A program made the position numbers and the translations under genes. A stretch of 64,000 bases of DNA from Macrocystis pyrifera (Eukaryota; Sar; Phaeophyceae; Laminariales; Laminariaceae), in NCBI GenBank assembly GCA_031763025.1, contig JASSKH010000002.1, positions 16,227,968-16,291,967 on the forward strand. The letters are read 5' to 3'. Below, one piece after another: positions 55,201 through 64,000 of this stretch; positions within the stretch are counted from its first letter, which is position 1; each line of letters begins with the position of its first letter. Under the pieces are notes generated by a model. That model saw only the letters and a program-made list of their open reading frames with translations. It ran no database searches and was not told the DNA's origin.

Positions 55201-56629
55201 TAAAAACAAAATACCAGCCGCCGTGAGTTCTCGCGCTTAGATCATGAGATTATGTTGGCCGATTGGCCTGTTTTTCATTTATACTGGGGTGGGGAGCGTG
55301 GGAGTTTGTTGGTGGTGGACCACTGTCCGACTTATTCAATGGGTTCTGAAGTATGTTGTCTGTCGTGTGTTGCGCGGGACAAGAGTAATAATAGGTCGTT
55401 TGGGTAAAATATCGATTCATGATTTTGGCGGTTGAGGTAGTATAGGTATTTTATTCACGTTGTCAAGTACTACTACTGTCTCGCTATGCGCTTCTGTATT
55501 TTTCGGGGCGAAAAAAGTGTTTTTTGGCCGTTAATAGCTTGGACAAATTCATCATCGATAAATCAACCAAAACACAGCGGAATGTCACACACATCACCAA
55601 CCTAGGCTGAATGCTCACGTCTTTGTCTGCTGCTGCTGCTGGTGCGACTGCACACATAATACCTAATACCAGCAGGGTACGAGGTCTATTGTTTGTGTAC
55701 GTCGGGAGCAACCGCAGCAGCAAGCATCGGATTAGAAACGTGCAGCCAAACCAACACCGCTGTCTCCGACGCTGCCGTGCTGTCCGCAGTGCCAATTCCG
55801 CCTGTAGCCTTCCCTCTTACGCTTTCGTCTTGACATCTTTAGCCGAAAGCCTGAGCTTTTTTTCCGAGGACACGCTCGACTCCATCTCGGAATTATTTTA
55901 TCCGCATCACGGCTCTTCAGTTCCGCATCGGATTCTTGTGCGCGGCTTTTGTCCTGCTCTTGCAACGCTCTGTCCCGGTACGCCTCGGACACCTCGAGGC
56001 CGCCGTGTCACACCGCATCCTCGTGGGCTGCTCGCCCCGCCGCTCTTTGGATGGTGTCGCCACCGCTCCTTTCCTCGTAAGCGGTTGCATTTCGTTTCGC
56101 GACTGCCTGTCTTGCCCGTGGCCCATGCGAAGCTTTTTCTTTGCGTTTCTTGGCCATATTACGCGATTTTGAAAGACACAGCCCTCCGCTCTAACGTAGT
56201 AAAATGAAGCGGGGTTTGTTTTACTAGATGCCACATAACCTAAGTAACATGGTGGTCAGCGATTTGTACTTCTATACATATCACGACCTGGTGATTCGCC
56301 TGCACTACTTGGAAAATCCCCAAGAAGCCAGTTTTTCGGCGATGTCACCTCTGTTTTTATTTCAATATACAAAAAAGAGCTGGGCACCACGTGGAGAGTT
56401 TGGATCTAGAGACGTACCTGAAGTTTCGATTGAAGATTTAAGCGCAAGCTCCAGTATTGTGCGTTTGTACGTTGCAGAATTTTATACACCGAAATAAAGT
56501 CATTCTACGGTGGCTGGAGGCGTCGGTTTTTGACTTTTTTTTTTTTTTTTTTGCTAGTCGATGTCGTCTTTCTTGTGGTCGATACGCACAAAAACGCATA
56601 GCTAACTGTGTGTTGTTTGTCGATGCTGA
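55201..56629. other. Low-copy segment, no clear gene
   Basis: The segment does not match the modules. It contains the degenerate minus-strand frame below, a weak open frame at 56228-56497 plus, and a T-run of about 20 at 56529-56549. Confidence 0.45.
55732..56157 (-). pseudogene. Basic, charged reading frame with one in-frame stop, unknown function
   Basis: From an ATG at 56157 on the minus strand the frame reads MAKKRKEKASHGPRARQAVA and continues for 49 codons to a TGA. The same frame then stays open to 55732, with charged runs such as RDRALQEQDKSRAQESDAEL and SRRKRKREG. The opening resembles the lysine-rich start of a nuclear or nucleolar protein, but no family is recognised. The TGA may be a mutation, or an exon may end at the GTGTGA there. 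The antisense frame at 55611-56207 is open too and looks less protein-like. Confidence 0.3.
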
Positions 56630-57435
56630 TCGAGATTTTCTCTGTGTTGGCGTTATTACTGAAAAGCGCTGGGAGTTGAATTTTTGAAGACAAGGCAAGA
56701 TAATACTTTCTCTATTTTCGCTTGCTTTATTGCCGCAGAGCGCAGATTATTTCTGCATTTATTTAGTTAGCTGTCGTGGGCTCTACGGGACGAGAAAATA
56801 TCATGCTTTCCCCACGAACGGTGTATTACATCTTCATGGCTTTGCTTTTCTTCGAATTTGTTTGTAGATGTTGATCGAGATTTTCTCCTTTTTGTTGTTA
56901 TTGCTGAAGATCGCTTTGCGTTGGGTTTTAATGGATTGTTTTTCTGTTATTTTTTGCTTTATCGCCGCAGAGCGCAGCTTATTTCTCTCATACCTGTCGC
57001 GGGCTTTACGAGACGAGAAAATATCATACATACCTTCCCCACGAGCGGTATATTACATCTTCTTCGCCTTGGCTCTCTGCGATTCGTCGCAGGTGAACGT
57101 AGATGGATTCTCGGATAGAGTAGATAAATTCTCCATTATAATTTATTACCCGTCGTGGGCTGTACGGGAAAAGAAAATATCATTATTTGCCCACGAACGG
57201 TATTTTATCCAATTCATGGCGTTGGTTTTCTTCATTCGTCGCTGGCGAACGTAAGGGTTCTCGGTTGCCTGTCGTGCGTCGTACGGGACAACTTGAGTCG
57301 CTTTAGCACACTGGTGTGATTTTTTATGGGAAATATTACTGGATTGATCCGAGGGCAGTATACGGCAGAGTGTAGGAAAGAAAACGTTGTTGTTTGGTAC
57401 TTGATTCATTGCGTCCGGAAACATGCATTCGTTAT
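56630..57435. repeat. Degenerate cassette part (B8)
   Basis: Segments such as GTTATTGCTGAAGATCGCTT (56898 on), GTCGTGGGCT..ACGGGA and CATGGCGTTGGTTTTCTTC match the middle of the cassettes at low identity. One segment is duplicated (56626 and 56868). Frames here are the same unconserved ones as in the other cassettes. Confidence 0.6.
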
Positions 57436-58024
57436 GGTCTAGGTCCGTTGGGCTATTGGTAACAGGTTCACCTACCGCCTACCCAATCTAAGCCTTACCA
57501 CACTCTCCCCCCCATATACGGACCGGATATAGGGTCGTCGTGCCACCAACACGCGGTTCCAATTTTTGAGGATCCAGAAGCATTTTTTCAGATTCTTGAT
57601 ATGGGGGAAAGTCACTTTCCTTTTATCAACCGTGTGAGTAATGAACGAGACAATCGAAGTCACGATCGGCGACCAATGTCCTGCTGATGATGCCATTTGT
57701 TGAAGTCTTAGTCCGCTGGGCTATAGGTAAAAGGTTAGCCGATCGCCTACTCAATCTAAGCCTTATAACACTCTCCGCCCCTGGAATGGATCGGATGTAC
57801 TAGTCGACGTACCACCAACACGCGGCTCCATTGTTTTGGGATCCTTGCGTATTTTTTTCAGATTCTTGACATGGAGAAATTCACTTACTTTTTATAAAGC
57901 GAACTCACGACCAACGGCCCATGTCTTGCCGACGATGCCATTTGTTAAGGTCTTAGTCCGTTGCGTTGTCGGTAAAAGGTTAACCGATCGCCTACCCAAT
58001 TTAAGCCTTCTAACACGGGAGCAA
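57436..58024. repeat. Tandem repeat, units of about 269 and 245 bp and a partial third
   Basis: The units start at 57436, 57705 and 57950. Each has TCCGNTGGGCTAT-like sequence, then GCCTACCCAATCTAAGCC, and the first two have CACCAACACGCGG and CAGATTCTTGA. The array sits inside degenerate cassette sequence that resumes at about 58030. Confidence 0.82.
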
Positions 58025-60300
58025 TAATCGAACATATTTACATCCGGCCTTGTTTTGATCAGGTACGTACGGGTATCAATCTTTCATCTTGAACGCGCCC
58101 TTGGCATCGTAAACTGCCGTTTGCAGCCTGAGGGCCTTCCTTACGTATCAATACTCACCTTGAACTCGCCCTTGGCGTCGTAAACCGTTTGCAGCCTGCG
58201 GGCCTTACGCATACCTTCAACCCTTGACATCGTAAATTGCCGTTGTTCGTTGCGTGCGGGCCTTAGCTTCGTCGTTGCGTGCGGGCGTTGGCTTCGTCAG
58301 CGGCCCTTTGCTAGGCCGCCGGGGAAGCCCCCTTGTAAATATTTATAACATTAGTCGGATTTGTTCCGATGCCTCACAGGCCTCCGTTGCCCCTTGCGCG
58401 CGCTCTCAGCGCTTGCGGGATGACCACTTCGGATTGCTCTCTGCCCTTATCATCTTCGTTTCAGCGTTGCCGAGCCGCGGGGAAAAAGGCGGGTTTTGCC
58501 TTCGAAGCTTCGCTTTTTTTTGTTCGGGCTGCTTCCGTCTGTGCTGTGGAGTTTCGGAGGTTTCACGTTTGCCTGATTTCGATTTCGCTGCGATCGTGTT
58601 GTGACGTTCCTTTGATGATGTCCTGCGACATCGCTAAACGGTTGAATAAAACAAATAACACATGTTTTAACAGCAGTAGAGTGATATTATCCAGTGTGGT
58701 AAACCAGATAGAATACAAGGTAAAACAGCCTTTTTGTTTACCTCGGCGAGATATCATTTTTTTTATCCCTGGCCTTCTGCACGTCAGCTTGACATTTTTG
58801 TTTTCCGATCTTTTTCACAACCCATTGTTTTGATTGGCCCTCATATTTTTGCTCCCTTCTGCGAGGCGTCGTATATAACCTAGATCCGGGGTCGGTCATA
58901 TAGCAGGCTGCCCCCTCCCCTCCCCACTGTTGTCAAGTACAAAAAGGAACACTGCCTGGTGTGCATTACTACTTACTGCAGTGCAGCAGCAACAACAGAT
59001 ACACTGACTGGTGTGTTGTTCAATTGATCTTCTGTGTGTCATTTTTAGAGGGGAGATTAACCCCTTTAGTACTGCAGTCCCGTTGGGGACAAACTACTCT
59101 ATTTGGTTTTGCTCCCTTCCGCGAGGCGTCGTATATAAGCCAGGTCCGCGATCGGCCAAAGAGCAGGCTCTTCCCCTCCCTCCCCACTTTTGTCAAATAT
59201 AAAGAACACTGCCTGGTGTGCATTACTACTTACTGCAGTACAGCAGAAGATACACTGACTGGTGTGTTATTCCTTTGATTCTTACGTGTTATTTTTGGGG
59301 GGGATATTAACCCTTTTAGCACTGCAGTCCCATTTGGGGACAAACCACATGAAATTAGGGTGGTTTGTCCCCAAAACGGGACTACGGTATTAAAGGGATT
59401 GTTCCAAGGGACTGAAGTATGAAACATATTTCTATCGGGATGTTTTTGATCAGGTACGCGTGTCAAACTCTCCTTTTGAACTTCTTCGATTACAGTCGTC
59501 ACATGTGATGTAAATGTGTCATCCACTCTTCTAGATGACGCAGTTGTGTGTATTCGTTGTTTCGTTCTGGGTTGATACCACCGCCAAGCGTTTAAATACG
59601 GATTTCCACGGCAGTAGACTAATATTGCTAAGGATAGTGTGGTAAACCAGACAGAATACCAGGTAAAACGGTATTTTTGTTTCCCTCGGAGAGAGATCCT
59701 ATTTTTTATCCCCTGCTTTCTGCATTGTTTTTTTTCAATCTTTCCTTGATCACATCATGTATGCTCGCCCGTATTTGTTTGCTCCCTTCTGCGAGGCATC
59801 GTATATAACCTAGATCCGCGGTCGGTCATAGAGCAGGCTCTTCCTCCCCTCCCCACTTTGTCAAGTATAAAAAGGAACACTGCCTGGTGTGCACTACTAC
59901 TACTGCAGTACAGCAGCAGATACACTGACTGTTGTGTTGTTCCTTTGATGTCCTGCGTGTTTTTTTTTTTTTTGGGGGGGGATCAACTATTTTAGTACTG
60001 CAGTCCCGTTTTGGGGACAAACCACATGAAATTAGAGTGTTTTGTCCCCCAAACGGGACGGCAGTACTAAAGGGGTTGATCCAAGGGACTAGAGTATAAA
60101 ACGTATTTCATGGGGACGTTTTTGATCAAGTACGTATCAAACTTTCATGTTGAACTTGTTCGATTACAGTCGTCACACGTGATGTGAATGTATCATCCAT
60201 TCTTCTAGATGACGCAGTTGTGTGTATTCGTTGTTTCGTTCTGGGGGAATACCATCGCCAAACGGTCAAGTGCAGATTTCTAGAGCAGTAGAATAATATT
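58025..60300. repeat. Degenerate cassette copies (B7) lacking the MITE
   Basis: The order is ACTGCCGTTTGCAGCC segments, a degenerate CTTCGTC hairpin (58266-58313), and the GC-rich block (58345-58640). Then come three short copies of the GAGGCGTCGTATATAA tract (58862, 59128, 59790), each with a TACTGCAGTCCC segment. At the MITE position (58640, 59590, 60260) all three read straight through, for example ACGGTTGAATAAAAC, so they carry the state before MITE insertion. No gene is seen. Confidence 0.7.
59991..60071. repeat. Simple form of the TACTGCAGTCCC hairpin
   Basis: Arms 59991-60021 and 60041-60071 match at 29 of 31 positions, with a 19-base loop containing CATGAAATTAGAG. It lacks the inner duplicated arm of the longer form, and so may represent the ancestral form. 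Confidence 0.88.
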
Positions 60301-60485
60301 GGTATTAATGGTGTGGTAAAACGGATAGAGTACTGTCGTCAGAGTTCGAAAATGAGTTTGCAGCGTGTGCAGGAAAGGACTGTCAGGAGTCAATGTTAGA
60401 GAAGTTTGGGTGAGACAATTCTGCCCCTGACCAGTGGTCAACTACAACTATAACCTATAGAGGAGCATCGAAGTGTTGGCGGGAC

Positions 60486-60556
60486 CGCAGGCCGGCGCAG
60501 GAGGCCTCATCTGATCCAATGCTTACATTAAATGATCCACCGTAGAGAGACAGAAT
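60486..60556. repeat. Direct repeat of about 70 bp, left copy (right copy 61373-61446)
   Basis: GCCGGCGCAGGAG, CCAATGCTTACATTAAATGA and CCGTAGAGAGACAG recur in the same order 887 bp downstream with about ten differences. Confidence 0.75.
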
Positions 60557-61645
60557 ACATCAGTAAAATGGCGATCCCATCAATGTGCTCAAATTTGGCA
60601 ACTAAAATGGAACCATGGATGATATCGAAATGTCTCGGAATTTATATCGCAACGAAGTCACTTCTTCTTTTCGCTCCCGAAACCTCGGGAGTAGAGTTCG
60701 TCGCAACATTTCTTGAGACCACCCGACCCACTCGGTAGTAGGGTTAAGATTCTTATGCTTATATACCCAAATCATTTACAGGTACTAACCTCGCGCAGAG
60801 TAGGTGATAGGCTACTCTACTCAGGGCGGGGGGCGGTGTACTCGATAGGAGAGATGTACTCGATCTCATGCATGGCCGTAGTCGTATGACCATAGACCCT
60901 CGCATCCTTACAATGCCGGGACGGAGCATGTCGGGTTTTCACCGACCAGGCAGACATTGCTTGCACCAAGCGCGAAGCGCCGTGAGGTGTCCGGCGAGTC
61001 GCATGAAGGGTGAGCTGCATCCTACTAAGAACCGCTTGTGAGGCGGACTTGCATATGGATGACAGCTTTAATGAGTTAGTTTAATTTCCGGTGTGGCCAC
61101 TTCCAGAGACAGCAATGGGAGTACTATGTAACTGCCTCTTGGGTGCCTTACCTTGCACACTACGTGATACGATCAATTCCCTTATGCAGAGTAAAGGTTC
61201 TTTGCTTCGCACAAATGATCTAACTAGACGACCAGCTGTGGGCGACCGCCAAAAAAAAAAAACAAAAAAAAAAAACGGTACCCTGGATGTCTAGCTCACG
61301 TAGTGAGCGACATGTTTTACAGTGTCGTTGCCAACCGACGCCAACTCAGGGCGGGGGGGAATACCAGATGAACCTCCTGCCCGGCGCAGGAGACCTCGTC
61401 CAATCCAATACTCACATTAAATCATCCACCGTAGAGAGACAGAGTACAACAGAAAAATACTCTACATCCTTAGATTAAGCCTCTGGTGTTGAGGTCGCTC
61501 TTCGGGCCTCTTTTTGAAGTGGCTCGGGGCCATTCGCGCGAGTGGCTACCTTAATTCTAAGCTGTTGTGCTCTATAGTGTCACATTCCCCAACGACATGG
61601 AGTGTTGTGATGCTGCGTCAACCAAATGTTATAGTCTGTCCGTTT

Positions 61646-61689
61646 CCGAGTTAGGCATAAAGCCACTCCCGAGAGTGGCCCTAACTCGG
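61646..61689. repeat. Cruciform-like inverted repeat
   Basis: The outer arms CCGAGTTAGG and CCTAACTCGG (10 bases, perfect) enclose an inner perfect pair CCACTC-CCGA-GAGTGG. Role unknown. Confidence 0.75.
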
Positions 61690-64000
61690 AAGTGAAAACG
61701 AGTGTATCTCTCCCCCCGCAGCCTTGACTCCTACTACAGTATGCGTCGCTGGCTGCTGTTGAACTAAACCGTCTTTTCACGCGCGAGCAGGTCATTGCTT
61801 GGTGGTTCGAGCTGCGACGTCATGTTCAGAGGATGCTCCTTCTTGGTACGTTCTGCGGAGATTCTTCAGTAGCAGTCGCCTTGGGAGCTTGGGGTTTAGT
61901 GATGAATTAATGTCTGGAAGCGAGCCAGCGTGCATGCCAGGACTTGCACAGACGGACAGGTTCCAGGTGCAGTAGCTTTGGGCGATGTAGACATAAGCCA
62001 TGTATCTAAGCACGTCGTTTCATAGTTCCAGCATAGAGGTGAGCAGAGCTTATAAAGTAGAGTATAAAGCTATATTTAAAAGTAGAGTAGATATAAAGCA
62101 GTGAATATTCGGGGCACGACATTTTATCATGCAAATTGTGACATTTCAATACCCCGCTACCGGACATCCCAATATCACTGGAACTCCATAATATCTACAA
62201 CCGTTGTCGCGTCAGTATCCATTGCAAGCACAATCAATACCCTCCCTGCTTCGAAATCGATACTGCGTGCCACCAAACGCCCGTGGTATTGTTAGCTCAT
62301 AAACACCGAATCAGCGCAAAATATCCAACCAATCTATATTCTTCCTGCACAGTCAACGGCATGACAATGAAACATCGCAAACATGATCACTTCACAACCG
62401 CTCCGAAAACCAGAAGTTCTCATCCGGAATCAATATCTCAAGTATCAAAATTCAAAATCAAGTACCGAACATTCACCGCAAGATCCAGAATCTCAAGCAA
62501 ATTAAAAATACTATAATACTAGAAATTCAAGAAAGTTGAGACAAATCCAAGCAGATCCAAATATCAAGAATCAAACCCCTGAAATGAACGCCCCACCTTC
62601 TGGTTGAAACGGCCATCAGCTGAGTGAGACAGAGACGATTTAGCACCTGCACAATGAGGCCCATTACATTCCAATCAGTAGTTTCAATCAGTATACGTGC
62701 AGGATCATCAATGCCCGAAAACCGCAACCAAAGCTGAACTTCAGAAAACCCCGTCCAAATCCTCAATTTCAAATCCGTGTTCACTCGATGTACTCTGCCA
62801 AGAGCAAATTAGACAGAGACTGTTGATATGAAAATCCCAGCAATTTCAAGTCACTTTTCCTACGGGGAAGCCACAAAATGCTAAGCGTGGTCGACACGAT
62901 TTTGCTTTACTCGCATCATGCGTCAACCAAATTTCGTTTAATTCAAAACCACAGGACTCTGCCAGGAAGCGTCCTATTTACTTTGCCGTGGACCAGGTAT
63001 TAAGTAGCAAACGTTTGTCGCGCTACGTATCATCTGCCTGAACCCTTTATCATTCGATCAAGCTCGACGCACTGTTTCATACCATGATATTCGGAAAAAT
63101 ACAATATTTTACAAGGCGTTCCTTCGGAGTGGGTGTAAGATGGAGTCGTTTCTTATACCAATACGACTTCGTTTGATCGGCTTTGGACCATAGCGCCAAT
63201 TACTGCGGAATAACTCTAAGAGAGGCAACCAAACCAAGTTCTGTTCGTGTAATAAACAAAAAAATATCTATATTATTACTATGAACAGGGGTTTACGTAC
63301 CCGCATGCACGAAGAAATAATACACCCACGTATGAACCGACCGATTTGCCCACGCACCTACACATCCACCCACGAATTATCGACGAACCCACCAACAGAC
63401 CCACCCACCCACAAAGCTCTGCCCAATTACTGCAGTACGGTGAAATACGTAATACTCAAACCCGTACAATTGCTGTACGTGATCACAAAATGAAAAAAAG
63501 TAGAACCCAAATCAACATGACAGAATACTTAGACCTAGCCGATGGAAACGTAAAGTTCCCATAAAAAGTTTGAATTCCAAAGATGCCCGTCAGAATTATT
63601 TAGGTACAGCTTGCTATGGGCACGATTATTAAAACAGAAAGTTCTAACCTGCTTGAACACCCCGATAAAAACAATTATGGGGCCGGTGTTGGGCCAAGAT
63701 CGGCTCCAGAAAAACTCAGGCGGATGGTTGAGACGAAGCGGCCAGATTCCGAGTCCTAGACAGACATCGATCGACAAAACCAAAGACTGCGTCATGAATT
63801 CTGAACGGAGTGCGTTCGTTAGGGGCTCCGACCCACCATAGGGTCACCGTGTTCACACAATGGCCGGTGACATGTGGCGGGTGCTGGTCAGGCGTACGAT
63901 AAAAAAACGATTGGCCGTCGGTACGTACAGAACAGATGACGAAATTTCTTGATCCGTCTCGAATGGCTGAAAATATGTTTTTTTTTCAGGTTTGGGAGGA

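Larger units (their letters stand above)
60301..64000. other. Low-copy right end without a recognisable gene
   Basis: The core module stops at about 60340. The rest contains a direct repeat pair (60486 and 61373), the segment shared with 36955-37028 (60862-60935), an interrupted A-run (61251-61274), an AT-rich stretch (62048-62100), and a C-rich tract of ACCCACC type (63329-63415). Frames at 61792-62013, 62527-62784 and 63535-63795 (all minus) are not recognised. Confidence 0.45.

Noticed and set aside
55501..55800. rRNA or other structured RNA gene in the low-copy segment
   Set aside because: No conserved rRNA core sequence or convincing fold is seen.
60301..64000. Host gene in the right end
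   Set aside because: The minus-strand frames at 61792, 62527 and 63535 are under 90 codons, with no recognisable domain or splice support.

Overview
This is a eukaryotic, repeat-dominated window with no intact host gene that I can recognise. No bacterial gene layout, operon or ribosome-binding pattern is visible. The codable parts are LINE reverse transcriptase sequence, a spliced helicase-protease fragment and a few broken frames. A short (TTAGGG)n tract at 51389-51427 and the style of the LINE proteins fit a stramenopile, perhaps a brown alga, but that assignment rests on memory and is weak. Most short ATG-to-stop frames change from copy to copy of the same repeat and are not genes. I found no promoter, riboswitch, origin, rRNA or free-standing tRNA gene that I can support.

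The background is a mosaic of degenerate modules. A core module ends in a conserved tract around CTAGATCCGGGGTGG, then a G-run, then a long hairpin built on TACTGCAGTCCC. It recurs more than 25 times. A larger cassette of about 2.5-3 kb recurs at about 2.25-7.79 kb (split by a LINE), 10.27-12.96, 15.04-17.94, 24.05-26.44, 30.32-33.15 and 40.49-43.29 kb, with degenerate copies at 56.6-60.3 kb. There are also tandem duplications (about 1012 bp at 0.8-2.3 kb, 453 bp x4 at 17.86-19.67 kb) and a 4-kb segmental duplication (22.4-26.4 versus 28.4-32.7 kb).

Younger elements sit in this background, and the repeats serve as their own empty-site references. They are: a 5'-truncated LINE with a mutated YADD box (2860-6146); a 3' fragment of a second LINE with a 22-bp target duplication (49373-49929); a tRNA-derived SINE (14171-14503) and its truncated relative (54068-54160); nine TA-flanked MITE copies of about 105 bp and a 746-bp relative with the same termini (43552-44297); a Harbinger-like element with TTA target duplication (27664-28412); a 4.4-kb element with GGCCGCACT termini (34562-38945); a 3.1-kb foldback element with arms over 1.1 kb and a 9-bp target duplication (51603-54694); and a 4.2-kb element (44784-48956) with Helentron-like architecture.

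That last element is the most interesting part. It carries the C-terminal half of a PIF1-type helicase joined in frame, across a phase-0 intron, to a cysteine-protease domain resembling ubiquitin-specific proteases. Nesting gives a relative order of events: cassettes formed, some gained the MITE before amplifying, then LINE, Harbinger-like, MULE-like and Helentron-like insertions followed, and a SINE entered the MULE-like arm. The right end (60.3-64 kb) is mostly low-copy sequence without a recognisable gene.
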